Shown here: positions 8,819 to 16,992 of the stretch, piece by piece
Position numbering within the stretch: the stretch's first letter is position 1
Layout: every line of letters starts with the position of its first letter
NCBI RefSeq assembly: GCF_900110995.1
Contig: NZ_FOJF01000001.1
Location: 451,199 to 515,198 of the forward strand
Direction of reading: 5' to 3'
Length of the DNA stretch: 64,000 bases
From: Chitinophaga sp. YR573
Lineage (GTDB): Bacteria > Bacteroidota > Bacteroidia > Chitinophagales > Chitinophagaceae
The notes under the pieces: generated by a model
Database searches by the model: none
What the model saw: only the letters and a program-made list of their open reading frames with translations
What the model was told of the DNA's origin: nothing
Made by a program: the position numbers and the translations under genes

Positions 8819-9925
8819 ATGTATAGAATGAAACTGTTTCTAACTGTAGCACTGCTTTTATCCCAACTCATCCCTTCATTTGCTCAAGATCCGGATGATT
8901 CTAATAATCCTATACCTGTTCCGGAACAACCCAAAACTAAGGTAATAAAACTGAATGCTAACATTACGGTTCATCATTTTGCAATGCCCGTCAAAGACAT
9001 CCAGATGATTGCCATTTGCGGAGACAGCGTGAACTTAGGATACCTACCCTACAAAAGGAACTATTTTAAAAAGTCCATAGCTCTTCCTGATAAACCATTA
9101 CAGGATTACCTGCAGGAATATGTAAACAAGCAATACGGCGATCAATACAAAAGCGATAATGGAAAGGATTTACTTTGTTTGATACAGTCTTTTCGGATAG
9201 CCGAAGGTGCTGTGGACAAGGCTTATGTTCATATCAAAGCCGTAGCCTTCCTCTCTGCCGATAATCAGCAATTTCAGCTTTCATGCCAGATAGATACAAC
9301 TTTGGTATATGATAACAGACGTGATAGCCGTGCTCATAGTGAAAATATAGCCCAGGCAATTGACCTCTTAATGAAAGCCGCTGACAGACAAAATATTACT
9401 ACTGCTTTTCACTCGAAAGATGAAATTCTCAATATAGCATGGAGAGGTTATAAGCAGCCAATCTATACTACCAGTCAATTTAATGACGGCATTTATACGA
9501 GTTACAAAGAGTTTTTAAAAAATGTACCCTCCGTTACAAACTTCACTTTAGGCGTTGAGTATGGTAAGATAGTTGCCTACCATATACATGATGATAGCAC
9601 CTGTAATATCATTAATCAGCCCTGGGGTATGTGCTATCAGGGACAACTTTACCGTTATAACGTGAACTGGTTCATTCCCATGAAACGGCAAGGACTATCT
9701 TTCATGGTTACTGACCCTGAATTTAAATCCGACCAGGAGCTTAAAATTACCGGAGGTCAGGCTGCAGAATCAGTGGCTGCATTCCTACTATTCGGAATAG
9801 TTCAGCTACCAGGTTTCCATGTTCCTAGTGGTAATCTAATCGGCACATTACCTTTCCTTAATAATCAGATTGATCCTCCCATCGCCACTATGATCGATCC
9901 ATTCACGGGAGAATTCATGTTTTAA
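8819..9925 (+). CDS. Secreted protein of unknown function
   Basis: The 368-residue protein starts with a Sec signal peptide (MKLFLTVALLLSQLIPSFAQ if the fourth residue, at 8828, is the start), followed by an acidic and proline-rich linker. The mature part is mixed alpha/beta with several aromatic stretches. Residues of about 320-368 form a hydrophobic, proline- and glycine-rich tail. I do not recognise a family. A near-consensus -7 box (TATCTTTA, 8804-8811) lies just upstream. It is flanked by minus-strand genes and so is probably transcribed alone. Confidence 0.65.
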   Translation: MYRMKLFLTVALLLSQLIPSFAQDPDDSNNPIPVPEQPKTKVIKLNANITVHHFAMPVKDIQMIAICGDSVNLGYLPYKRNYFKKSIALPDKPLQDYLQEYVNKQYGDQYKSDNGKDLLCLIQSFRIAEGAVDKAYVHIKAVAFLSADNQQFQLSCQIDTTLVYDNRRDSRAHSENIAQAIDLLMKAADRQNITTAFHSKDEILNIAWRGYKQPIYTTSQFNDGIYTSYKEFLKNVPSVTNFTLGVEYGKIVAYHIHDDSTCNIINQPWGMCYQGQLYRYNVNWFIPMKRQGLSFMVTDPEFKSDQELKITGGQAAESVAAFLLFGIVQLPGFHVPSGNLIGTLPFLNNQIDPPIATMIDPFTGEFMF

Positions 9926-9965
9926 ACACTATAGCGTTTGCCAATAAGGCGGCATATGACCACAT

Positions 9966-10433
9966 TTAATAAATCTCAAGGATTACCGTGTCTTTTTTAT
10001 TAAAGAGGAAACTATCACCTGCTTTTTTGTGTAGTAATAATGCTGCAAGTGGCGCATAAGGTGAAAGAAAAAATATTGTCTGATCATCTATCTGCTGCTT
10101 ACCCAGTCCGGCTGCAATAAAAAAAGAATGGTCTTGACATTTTACAAAGGCCCCTGTCTGAGCAGTGGTATAAATGGTATCTGTATTTACTTTCTGTAAC
10201 TTGTCAAGCTCCTTGATATTTTCTGCCAGTTGCCGTGCATACATATCTTTTTCCAGGTGTCCCATCGCTCTTCCTGTTTCGTATTTATCACCTGCTGAAC
10301 TTTTGCCTTCGCTATTAGCTGCCTCCTGTGCGTTAGCGATAGCCGATTTTGCCATCGTAATCCGTTCTGCTATCAGTTGCTCTCCAGTCCTTTTTAGACC
10401 GGTTTTAAAGGCAATCATTTCCTGGTGCGTCAT
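9966..10433 (-). CDS. GreA/GreB-like protein
   Basis: The 155-residue protein has a helical, coiled-coil-prone N-terminal half with the conserved-looking SSAGDKYETGRAM segment (about 45-57), followed by a beta-rich C-terminal half (GAFVKCQDHSFFIAAGLG, then FLSPYAPLAALLLHKKAGDSF). This resembles the coiled-coil plus FKBP-like arrangement of GreA/GreB transcript-cleavage factors, and the C-terminal 'SP.aPLa..Ll.kk.GD' pattern is the typical Gre ending. It is a divergent Bacteroidota version whose database names vary, so action on RNA polymerase is inferred. Its start lies 15 bp downstream of a truncated copy of the 81-residue gene, so it may be transcribed from the promoter of that remnant. Confidence 0.6.
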   Translation of the reverse strand: MTHQEMIAFKTGLKRTGEQLIAERITMAKSAIANAQEAANSEGKSSAGDKYETGRAMGHLEKDMYARQLAENIKELDKLQKVNTDTIYTTAQTGAFVKCQDHSFFIAAGLGKQQIDDQTIFFLSPYAPLAALLLHKKAGDSFLFNKKDTVILEIY

Positions 10434-10448
10434 AAATTGCTGATTGAA

Positions 10449-10565
10449 TCAAGCTTGAAGATCGGGTCTGAATTCTTGTTGTAAATCATTTAAAAAGATG
10501 ACATTCTTTTTTGATAAAGTCCACAATGCATCTATTTTTTCAGCTTTTGAAGCAAGCTGATTCAT
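10449..10565 (-). pseudogene. Truncated duplicate of the 81-residue gene
   Basis: The reverse strand encodes 38 residues starting MNQLA, with ALWTLSKKNVIFLNDL matching the intact protein at 8482-8727, then a TGA. Similarity to the intact locus covers about 10453-10608 versus 8616-8770, including about 43 bp upstream of the ATG, and stops abruptly just before the TGA. It is therefore a 3'-truncated segmental duplicate. Its stop is 15 bp before the GreA/B-like ATG, so it may now serve only as a leader for that gene. Confidence 0.7.
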
Positions 10566-10589
10566 AATTTGAGCAGGAATTATACAACA

Positions 10590-10597
10590 CAAATTTA
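10590..10597 (-). promoter_or_regulatory. -7 box for the truncated copy / GreA-B-like gene
   Basis: TAAATTTG on the minus strand is a full TAnnTTTG match, 24 bp before the ATG of the truncated copy. In the other copy (near 8752) the same place reads TGAATTTA, a degraded box. No clear -33 element is seen. Confidence 0.4.
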
Positions 10598-10841
10598 AGA
10601 AATTCTGTATATCGGAAGTTAATAACTATTACTTCCAATGATTGCATATTATATTAATAATAATTGTCCTGTTCAGGGAACACAGTAAGATTGTTTTTCT
10701 TACGAATTTATTGTTTATCAAATATTCAGAGCCTGTGTCTTTCAATACAAACTCTTTCGTACTATCTAAAATGATCTATTCTCAAATTGTAGCTATGAAT
10801 GTTCTTCGGTATATAAACATCTGTATAACAGCATAAATAAA

Positions 10842-10873
10842 TTTGTCTTATCCAGTTTTGTTCATTAAATTTG
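10842..10873 (+). promoter_or_regulatory. Promoter of the AbiE-like operon
   Basis: TTTG (10842-10845), a 20-bp spacer and TAAATTTG (10866-10873) match the Bacteroidota promoter pattern. The start of transcription should be near 10880. The rest of 10609-10841 holds only a short GGAAGT/ACTTCC hairpin (10614-10636) and no gene I can support. Confidence 0.7.
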
Positions 10874-10877
10874 ATTG

Positions 10878-10892
10878 TTCATGAAACATGAA
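10878..10892 (+). promoter_or_regulatory. Candidate AbiEi operator
   Basis: The inverted repeat TTCATG-AAA-CATGAA lies over the expected start site and 12 bp before the ATG. AbiEi antitoxins are known to repress their own promoter by binding inverted repeats, so this is a likely autoregulatory site. Confidence 0.5.
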
Positions 10893-10904
10893 TAATGCAT
10901 AAAA

Positions 10905-11918
10905 ATGAACAAAACAAAGGAACCTGAGCTATTAAGAGATACTATAGCAAATTTCGGTAAGCTGACAGGGGGAAAGATAAAACAAAAGCTTTCTCCTGAT
11001 CCAATGGCAGATGCATATGTTGAAATCACCTTGGGTAATCAAACTTATGAATTTTTCATTGAGGCTAAAAATGAAATCCGCCAGACGCATATACCAACTA
11101 TCATCCAACAATTTGGTCGCGAAAAAGACAAATGGTTGCTAGTTGCGAAGTATATTCCTGGTCCGCAAAAGGAAAGATTGAAAGCTGCCTCTATCAACTA
11201 TCTTGAAGCGGCAGGTAATTGCTATATCAATGTTACGAATATATTTATTTACATAAACGATAAGGAGGTTACTCCCAGTAGGCAAACAGATATCGGCAAA
11301 TTATGGAGCGCAACCGGACTAAAATTTTTGTCGGTAATGTTATCCCAAAAAATGCTATTAAAAGCACCTTACAGGGAAATTGCCCAGGCAGCAGGAATTG
11401 CTTTAGGTAACATAGGGCCAATGCTGGAAGAATTGAAGCAGAATGGTTATATCGAAAATATAGATAATTTCTCCCAATTACAAGACAGGGAAAAATTGAT
11501 CAGACGCTGGACTGAATTATTTCACGTAGTATTAAGGCCCAAATTGATAAAAGGCAGATTTCGATTTTTGCGAGAACAGCAACAAAAGAATTGGAAAGAG
11601 CTATCTATTGATGGATTTTATTGGGGCGGAGAGCCGGGTGCAGATTTACTCGTAGATTATCTTGAGCCGCAAACGTTTACTATCTATACATCCAAGACAA
11701 CCAATGAATTAGTAAAGCAACTAAAAATAGTTCCTGATCCAGGTGGCAATATAGAAATATATGAGCAATATTGGGATCAGTCCTTACTGATGAATTATAG
11801 TATTCCTGAAGGAACAGCTCCTCCACTAATTATTTATGCTGAACTTATGGCAGGCACTGATAGTCGCAGTTGGGAAACAGCTGATCGCATCAAAAATAAT
11901 TATCTGTATGGAAAGTAA
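10905..11918 (+). CDS. Type IV toxin-antitoxin antitoxin, AbiEi-like
   Basis: The 337-residue protein has an N-terminal alpha/beta region (about 25-125) with a Y-E-F-F-I-E-A-K strand carrying an ExK triad and a conserved-looking YLEAAGNCYIN segment, then a winged-helix stretch (about 140-185: FLSVMLSQKMLLKAPYREIAQAAG...NIGPMLEEL) and a C-terminal region. This order fits the AbiEi_2-type antitoxins, which act as DNA-binding autorepressors and neutralise the toxin without direct contact. The gene overlaps the downstream nucleotidyltransferase by 11 bp, the usual antitoxin-first order. Whether the ExK region is an active nuclease fold or only structural is unknown. Confidence 0.72.
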   Translation: MNKTKEPELLRDTIANFGKLTGGKIKQKLSPDPMADAYVEITLGNQTYEFFIEAKNEIRQTHIPTIIQQFGREKDKWLLVAKYIPGPQKERLKAASINYLEAAGNCYINVTNIFIYINDKEVTPSRQTDIGKLWSATGLKFLSVMLSQKMLLKAPYREIAQAAGIALGNIGPMLEELKQNGYIENIDNFSQLQDREKLIRRWTELFHVVLRPKLIKGRFRFLREQQQKNWKELSIDGFYWGGEPGADLLVDYLEPQTFTIYTSKTTNELVKQLKIVPDPGGNIEIYEQYWDQSLLMNYSIPEGTAPPLIIYAELMAGTDSRSWETADRIKNNYLYGK

Positions 11919-12702
11919 CATTATACTGCCGGCTGTATTAGAGCTACTTGCAGCAGCAGAGAAAATATTTAAACAATTTGGTGTTGAGTTTTATCTGGTG
12001 GGTGCTCTGGCAAGGGATATTCATTTATCTGTGAATCCTACTTTTATGCCACAACGGAAAACCAAAGATGTAGATATTGCAATATTGATTTCTGATGAAG
12101 ATCAATTTTATGCTATTAAAGAAGCAATGGTCAACGGTGGTGATTTTTCTGTTCATGAAACAGAAGCGATAAAGCTTATTTATAAACAGAGCATTGAAAT
12201 AGATCTTTTACCATTTGGTGGTATCGAAAATGAGTTAAGAGAAACACTGCTGCACAAACCCAGATTATTTGTAATAGATGTACCTGGATTTATGGAAGCG
12301 TTTATCGATATTGAAGAATTCGAATTCGAGAATAATATTAAGTTAAAGGTGTGCTCACTGGAAGCAATTATTTTGCTTAAAATCATCGCAAATGATGATA
12401 ATCCAAGACGTACAAAGGATATTACCGATATAGAGCATATCATTTCTGTCTATTTTGACCTTAATGATGAAAAAATCTATCAGGAGGAACTGGACGTGTT
12501 AGATCTTTATGACACAAATGACAATGACTATCTAAAGTTAGTAAGTGCGAGAATAATTGGTCGCTATATCGGCAATCTATTAACCAACTCGATTGCTCTG
12601 TATGAGCGCATAATATATATTCTTCGAAGAAAAACCTCAATCCCCTATCGTCATGCAATTCAGGAAGGAATGCTTGATTCAACTGGTATACTTATCAATT
12701 AA
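11908..12702 (+). CDS. Nucleotidyltransferase, AbiEii-type toxin
   Basis: The 264-residue protein carries the pol-beta-type nucleotidyltransferase signature: GALARDIHL (a variant of the G-G/S helix turn) followed by the metal-binding D-V-D-I-A strand (about residues 51-55), and a third acidic position in SIEIDLLPFGG (about 95-105). AbiEii toxins use NTPs to modify RNA targets and halt growth, giving abortive infection or stress-type arrest. I set the start at the ATG at 11908 inside the end of the antitoxin gene, because the longer frame upstream is antitoxin coding sequence. Together with the preceding gene this forms a complete type IV toxin-antitoxin operon. The target is not visible. Confidence 0.75.
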   Translation: MESNIILPAVLELLAAAEKIFKQFGVEFYLVGALARDIHLSVNPTFMPQRKTKDVDIAILISDEDQFYAIKEAMVNGGDFSVHETEAIKLIYKQSIEIDLLPFGGIENELRETLLHKPRLFVIDVPGFMEAFIDIEEFEFENNIKLKVCSLEAIILLKIIANDDNPRRTKDITDIEHIISVYFDLNDEKIYQEELDVLDLYDTNDNDYLKLVSARIIGRYIGNLLTNSIALYERIIYILRRKTSIPYRHAIQEGMLDSTGILIN

Positions 12703-12857
12703 GATGGTATTATTTATTATAGATAAGGGTGACCAAAAGGTCATCTACGGAACCTGGCCACTAATGTTTTACGAAACCTAAGGACAATAAATGACCAGGC
12801 GGCGATTAATAGCGCAGCTATCATATGGTAACGTTTAAAGTGTTGGGGAAAGATTAT

Positions 12858-13829
12858 TTATATGGTTACAACCAGGCGGCGTCCATCCGGGACATCTAAA
12901 TTCCAAAGTTCAGCGATGTCCTCCATTTTAACGTTGATCGTCTCTACTTTGAGTTTTCCTTCAGCGGCTAATGCAAACATCTCAGGAAGTATTTCCTTAA
13001 ATAGCAAACCAACCTGCTGCTTCGACCAGGCACCAAGCCCGGACCCGGTTAACTGAAGATTTACACTTCGTAGATTGGCAGCAGATAATTGGATAAGATC
13101 TCCGGTCATACTACCAACAGAAACATACCTGATCCTGTTTGTAAAAGAACCATCACCCTTTAAACACGCCAATATCATTTCCGCCGTATGTCCCCAGAGA
13201 TAGTCAACAACAATATCAACCGGTGTCTGCGCATGAATCGCTGTAAGTTGTGCTTTGAATTGTTCATCATCCTGCAGCACAGAAACTATCTCATCTGCAC
13301 CCAGCGTCAACAGATCATTCAGCGACTGCTGGTTTCTACCTGTAACAATGACCTTCTTTGCACCATAGTGTTTAGCTATTTGTACAGCTACACGCCCCGT
13401 AAAACCGGTAGCGCCATTGATCAGTACCACATCCCCCGGCTGAATATCCGCTTTAAACCGTAACCCCATTGCTGCACCAATAACCGCATTAGGCAGCGCA
13501 GCAGCCGCGGCATCATCCAGGCCATTAGGCAATTTGACTATCCTGTCCTTATGAATAGTCGCTTTTCCCGCCAGCATACCACTTACCCCCATTCCATATA
13601 CCCTCGTCCCATCTTCAAGCAGGCAAACACCGTCGCCACCGATCACACTCCCACCCTCTCCGGGTGCATCGCTTGAATAATGTTTGCCATTAGCACGCCC
13701 TTTATCAAAGTGTTTAATAGCAACCGCTTTTACACTTACCAATACTTCATTGTCATTTTGTGCTATTGGCTCAGGGAAATCAACATACTGAGGCAATTCG
13801 CCTTTTTGATACATTACTGCTGCTTTCAT
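12858..13829 (-). CDS. NAD(P)H:quinone oxidoreductase-like MDR protein
   Basis: At 323 residues this is a medium-chain dehydrogenase/reductase of the zinc-free quinone oxidoreductase type. The N-terminal GroES-like domain is followed by the NADPH-binding Rossmann segment VLINGATGFTGRVAVQIAK (about 143-161) and GRNQQSL. No zinc-ligand cysteines are in the usual places. The reaction would be NADPH-dependent reduction of a quinone or reactive enone in the cytoplasm. It follows a Crp/Fnr regulator gene on the same strand; the 70-bp gap contains a palindrome and a -7 box arranged for activation, so regulation by that neighbour is likely. Confidence 0.85.
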   Translation of the reverse strand: MKAAVMYQKGELPQYVDFPEPIAQNDNEVLVSVKAVAIKHFDKGRANGKHYSSDAPGEGGSVIGGDGVCLLEDGTRVYGMGVSGMLAGKATIHKDRIVKLPNGLDDAAAAALPNAVIGAAMGLRFKADIQPGDVVLINGATGFTGRVAVQIAKHYGAKKVIVTGRNQQSLNDLLTLGADEIVSVLQDDEQFKAQLTAIHAQTPVDIVVDYLWGHTAEMILACLKGDGSFTNRIRYVSVGSMTGDLIQLSAANLRSVNLQLTGSGLGAWSKQQVGLLFKEILPEMFALAAEGKLKVETINVKMEDIAELWNLDVPDGRRLVVTI

Positions 13830-13849
13830 TTCTTTTCTTTTTGTTAAAA

Positions 13850-13857
13850 CAAAATTA
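13850..13857 (-). promoter_or_regulatory. -7 box of the quinone oxidoreductase gene
   Basis: TAATTTTG on the minus strand, 20 bp before the ATG. No TTG/TTTG is seen at the -33 position, which is instead occupied by the edge of a palindrome. Confidence 0.6.
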
Positions 13858-13879
13858 GTTCAGGAAGCAGTACCGGAAC

Positions 13880-13895
13880 GATAACATATGTTATC
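13880..13895. promoter_or_regulatory. Candidate Crp/Fnr-family operator
   Basis: A perfect 16-bp palindrome (GATAACATATGTTATC). Its centre is 34 bp upstream of the centre of the -7 box, i.e. near position -41, where class II Crp/Fnr activators bind. Confidence 0.6.
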
Positions 13896-13899
13896 AAGT

Positions 13900-14484
13900 T
13901 CAGAAATGTGATTTACCTTTTGCCAGTTTGCTTTTAATACGGCTTAAATGCACGGTACTAACACCCAGGTAAGAGGCTATATAGTGTTGTGCCACCCGCT
14001 GTACAATATGCGGTCTTTCATTCAGCAATCTCTGATAACGTACTTCAGGTGTATCCCGTATAAAGGAAACAAATTCATTCATATAATGTATTTGTCGCCG
14101 GGCAAAAATCTGCAGGATCATTTGCATAAAGTCCGGCTCATGTCTTAACTCTTCCAGTAATTGGGTGACGTACTGTTTAGGGAGTAAATACACAACAGAG
14201 GGTTCCAGCGTTTCAATAGAAGAGAGACTCGGAGTATTATTAACGAAGCTATCCAGAGAAGTCAGCCCCTCATTTTCAAAAAAGAACTGTACAGTTTTAT
14301 CGATTCCATTATTATTGAAAAACGCACGCACACAACCTTTCTCAATAAAGATATACTGCTGAGATACCTTCCCTTCTTCCAGCAAAATTGTTTTTGCAGG
14401 AACCTCCAGCCGTGTCTGAAATTCCAAATATTTATCCCAAAATGGATTTAACGTTGGAAATTGAGTTTTAAAATGAAAAAGCAT
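13900..14484 (-). CDS. Crp/Fnr family transcriptional regulator
   Basis: The 194-residue protein has an N-terminal cyclic-nucleotide-binding-like beta barrel (about 20-125, with KTILLEEGKVSQQYIFIEKGCVRAFF split in two) and a short helical C-terminal region with the recognition-helix pattern IASYLGVSTVHLSRIKSKL (about 168-186), typical of the compact Bacteroidota Crp subfamily. Only one Cys is present in the sensing domain, so an Fnr-type iron-sulfur cluster is unlikely. The ligand is unknown. It is immediately upstream of the quinone oxidoreductase gene on the same strand, with a palindrome in the gap. Confidence 0.88.
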   Translation of the reverse strand: MLFHFKTQFPTLNPFWDKYLEFQTRLEVPAKTILLEEGKVSQQYIFIEKGCVRAFFNNNGIDKTVQFFFENEGLTSLDSFVNNTPSLSSIETLEPSVVYLLPKQYVTQLLEELRHEPDFMQMILQIFARRQIHYMNEFVSFIRDTPEVRYQRLLNERPHIVQRVAQHYIASYLGVSTVHLSRIKSKLAKGKSHF

Positions 14485-14490
14485 ATGCTA

Positions 14491-14531
14491 AGATAAAATA
14501 AAAAAGCCGCGTCAAAATAAATTGACGCGGC
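14491..14531 (-). terminator. Intrinsic terminator of the 535-residue gene
   Basis: On the minus strand a perfect 10-bp GC-rich stem (14506-14515 with 14522-14531) with a 6-nt loop is followed by a T-rich tract. It separates the unknown locus from the Crp/Fnr gene. Confidence 0.9.
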
Positions 14532-14546
14532 CCAGGCAGAATAATA

Positions 14547-16154
14547 TTAAATACTGTTAGGAGGATAAGAGGCCACGCCTCCTAACACAAACGCTTTTTG
14601 CTGCTCTAAAGGAGTCGTTCCGCTTATTTCCGGAGGGCCAAACTTAACAGTAACAGATCCCTCTGTAGATTTATCATCCACACTTTGCACATTGTAGCTC
14701 ATCTTTGCCGAACCTACGCTAAATAAACCAAGAACACTCATGTTTACGGATGCATTTACCTTCAGATCGGATACTATATGGCTGCTTTCTGCACCTGTGA
14801 AAGTCATTGTAATAGTAGGCTGCTGACTGATAGTAAAAGTTTTTAACCTTGAGAATATTTTCCCCGGGCCAAAAACATCGTCTATCTTATACTCAGAGCC
14901 CTGTAATGCAAACCCGGTTGCATCCTTGCCGGTTTTGGCTACTACATCCTGTAAAATATCTATAGCATACCAGCCTTGTGTATTATCAATTGACACTATA
15001 GATGGCGCAGCTGCGAAAAGCGTAACACCAGGATAGGTTATATTCACACTCACCGTAGAGCTGGACGATGTGTATCTGGATAAATCATAAGAGGCATTCG
15101 CGTTAACCGAAATCTTAAAAACATCCGCCACCGGCACACTGAAACTTGTTTGGCCCGATACTGCCAGCTGACTCGAATCTGAACTGAAATTGGAAAGTTT
15201 CATATCCACATCTACAGCATTTCCTGCTGTACGTAAACCTCCAATCAGTTGATTTACGGTTGGCAGTTTTGATGGTGTATAACCCACATAGAAACTCGTG
15301 TCTCCGGTTTGCATGCCACCATTGTCTGCAGTTGGGGTTGTTATATTTGCAATTGCAGCATTAAGATAAGCCATTGCCAGCGTGTATTTATTATGCAGTG
15401 CATAACTGAGAGCAGCCATACTCTTATAAGCTATAATAGCATTCCTTAAGCTATTTAGCGTATCAGGCAAATTGGATACACTTCCATACGTCTTCGTAAG
15501 CTGAGCAAAAATGTCCGCTAATTTTCCTCCTAAAGGCAGCGGATTGCTAAACTTACCACCTGCATTTGAAAACTCTTTGATAATAGAAGCAATTTGCGCA
15601 CTTGCCTTAGTATCCTGATCGTTCATTGTTTGTTGATCCTTTTGCGAAAACACAAAGATAACTGACTGCAATAACCTGGCATAGTAACCAGAGAACCCAC
15701 CGCCTGTTAATTCTAAGCCACCATTACTGGAAATGCTGAGCAATGTGTCAATATCCTGTAAAGTTGCTGCGTTATAATACGCGTTACTACCGTAGGTAAT
15801 ACCATAATTAAACCCGGAAGGATAACTTATCATTTCAAAATTGCCATCAAGCTGGGAACCCAACGACTTATTTACTTTACTTTCAAGACAACTGATAAAT
15901 GATTGCTGTGCGGGTGTAATATCGGCATTGGATAATATATTCCCATTCGCCCTTACAAACGTATTACTTTTAATAATAGCCTGTGAAGTACATTCACTTA
16001 ACTTGGGTACAGGTATTGATGGCTTCGAGTCTACCCAGGCCTGATATGCACTGTTAATAGCTTCTGCGCTTGTGCGGCTGACTACTGTCTGCGACCAGTC
16101 CCAGATAGGTGGTTTAGTGAGTGGGCGACGAATGTATACTTTGAAAGTTAACAT
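14547..16154 (-). CDS. Large protein of unknown function, TCS-linked locus
   Basis: The 535-residue protein has no signal peptide, lipobox or clear membrane helix, so it appears cytoplasmic or exported by a non-Sec route. Residues of about 1-290 look mainly helical, with Asn/Ser/Gly-rich turns; about 300-535 look beta-rich, with many Ser/Thr/Val stretches (SSSSTVSVNITYPGV, PTITMTFTG), as in a beta-sandwich. No catalytic motif is recognised. Its upstream region carries the same operator-like palindrome and leader block as the 212-residue gene of the neighbouring operon, so the two units are likely co-regulated by the response regulator encoded just upstream. A strong terminator follows. The helical-then-beta layout would also suit a pore-forming or structural protein, but that is a guess. 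Confidence 0.7.
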   Translation of the reverse strand: MLTFKVYIRRPLTKPPIWDWSQTVVSRTSAEAINSAYQAWVDSKPSIPVPKLSECTSQAIIKSNTFVRANGNILSNADITPAQQSFISCLESKVNKSLGSQLDGNFEMISYPSGFNYGITYGSNAYYNAATLQDIDTLLSISSNGGLELTGGGFSGYYARLLQSVIFVFSQKDQQTMNDQDTKASAQIASIIKEFSNAGGKFSNPLPLGGKLADIFAQLTKTYGSVSNLPDTLNSLRNAIIAYKSMAALSYALHNKYTLAMAYLNAAIANITTPTADNGGMQTGDTSFYVGYTPSKLPTVNQLIGGLRTAGNAVDVDMKLSNFSSDSSQLAVSGQTSFSVPVADVFKISVNANASYDLSRYTSSSSTVSVNITYPGVTLFAAAPSIVSIDNTQGWYAIDILQDVVAKTGKDATGFALQGSEYKIDDVFGPGKIFSRLKTFTISQQPTITMTFTGAESSHIVSDLKVNASVNMSVLGLFSVGSAKMSYNVQSVDDKSTEGSVTVKFGPPEISGTTPLEQQKAFVLGGVASYPPNSI

Positions 16155-16178
16155 GATTTTAAATTTTAATTGGGATAC

Positions 16179-16214
16179 TTACCTACTCGGTTCAGGCTTT
16201 TCGGTATCGGCCTT
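16179..16214 (-). promoter_or_regulatory. Conserved leader block, copy 1
   Basis: This 36-nt block, 24 bp before the ATG of the 535-residue gene, matches 19591-19626 at most positions. Invariant parts in transcript sense are ACCGAAAAGCC and GAGTAGGTAA. GGC/GCC and ACC/GGT could pair in an interleaved way. Confidence 0.6.
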
Positions 16215-16309
16215 TGTCAATTTACTTTTAAGCGCTTATATGTTTTGACACTTCAAAGTAACGACACAAGCAAGCGTTTTTTAAGCGCGTTATACCCCAT
16301 TATATTAAA

Positions 16310-16325
16310 CAGGTATTTTTACCTG
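16310..16325. promoter_or_regulatory. Candidate response-regulator operator, copy 1
   Basis: Inverted repeat CAGGT-N6-ACCTG, with an adjoining AT-rich stretch that also matches copy 2 at 19692-19707. It lies between the response-regulator stop and the 535-residue gene. Confidence 0.6.
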
Positions 16326-16328
16326 CTT

Positions 16329-16991
16329 CTAAAATTTCACTTCGTAGATCCCATATTTAATGGCGAAGATGACCAATCCGGCAGTGTTTTTACAACCGGT
16401 TTTTGTTAACAGATTGGTGCGGTGTCCGTCAACGGTACGAGTGCTGATAAAAAGTTTTTCGGATATTTCTGCATTGGTAAGTTCATCACAAATCATTTTC
16501 AATATTACCATTTCACGTTCGGTAAGATTAATAGGAATACTGTTCATGTTTTTCAAACCCTGCTTGCGATATTTAGAGGCATTGCGCATAGCATTTAAGG
16601 TTTCTATATTAAAATGAAAGCCTATCTGGTAGGTATTATTGATGGTCGAAAATAACTCTGTTATTTCGCAATTTTTCTTAAGATATCCGCAGGCACCGGC
16701 CTCTATCATTTTACTCATATACCGCTCTTCTCCATGTACAGACAGAATGATAACTTTTATTGACGGATAGTTTCTCCGTAACACTGTATTGAGTTCTACT
16801 CCATTCATTTGAGGCATATTCATATCAACAAGAGCGATATCAGGTAATGTAACCATATCGGCTAATTGCTCCAGGAATATTTTTCCGTTTTCTGCCTGAG
16901 TCACCAGTGTATAATCAGGGTTAGATCTTAAAAGATTCACCAGGCCTTCACGAAAAAGATTTTGATCGTCAACAACAGCTATATTTATCAT
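16329..16991 (-). CDS. NarL/LuxR-type response regulator
   Basis: The 220-residue protein has a receiver domain with acidic pocket D8-D9, phosphoacceptor D56 (in ALVDMNMP) and the conserved Lys near 106, then a LuxR-type helix-turn-helix at about 150-210 (LTEREMVILKMICDELTNAEISEKLFISTRTVDGHR in two helices). It is therefore a DNA-binding regulator controlled by phosphorylation, most likely by the kinase encoded one base upstream. Two matching inverted repeats at 16310 and 19692 are the obvious candidate targets, one just past its own stop codon. Confidence 0.93.
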   Translation of the reverse strand: MINIAVVDDQNLFREGLVNLLRSNPDYTLVTQAENGKIFLEQLADMVTLPDIALVDMNMPQMNGVELNTVLRRNYPSIKVIILSVHGEERYMSKMIEAGACGYLKKNCEITELFSTINNTYQIGFHFNIETLNAMRNASKYRKQGLKNMNSIPINLTEREMVILKMICDELTNAEISEKLFISTRTVDGHRTNLLTKTGCKNTAGLVIFAIKYGIYEVKF

Positions 16992-16992
16992 A

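Noticed and set aside
10642-10836. 64-codon plus-strand frame before the AbiE-like operon
   Set aside because: AT-rich, no family resemblance, and the frame ends just before the operon promoter; more likely intergenic DNA.
12808-12880. CCAGGCGGCG repeated near the end of the quinone oxidoreductase gene
   Set aside because: Only 10 bp are shared and no larger duplication could be traced.
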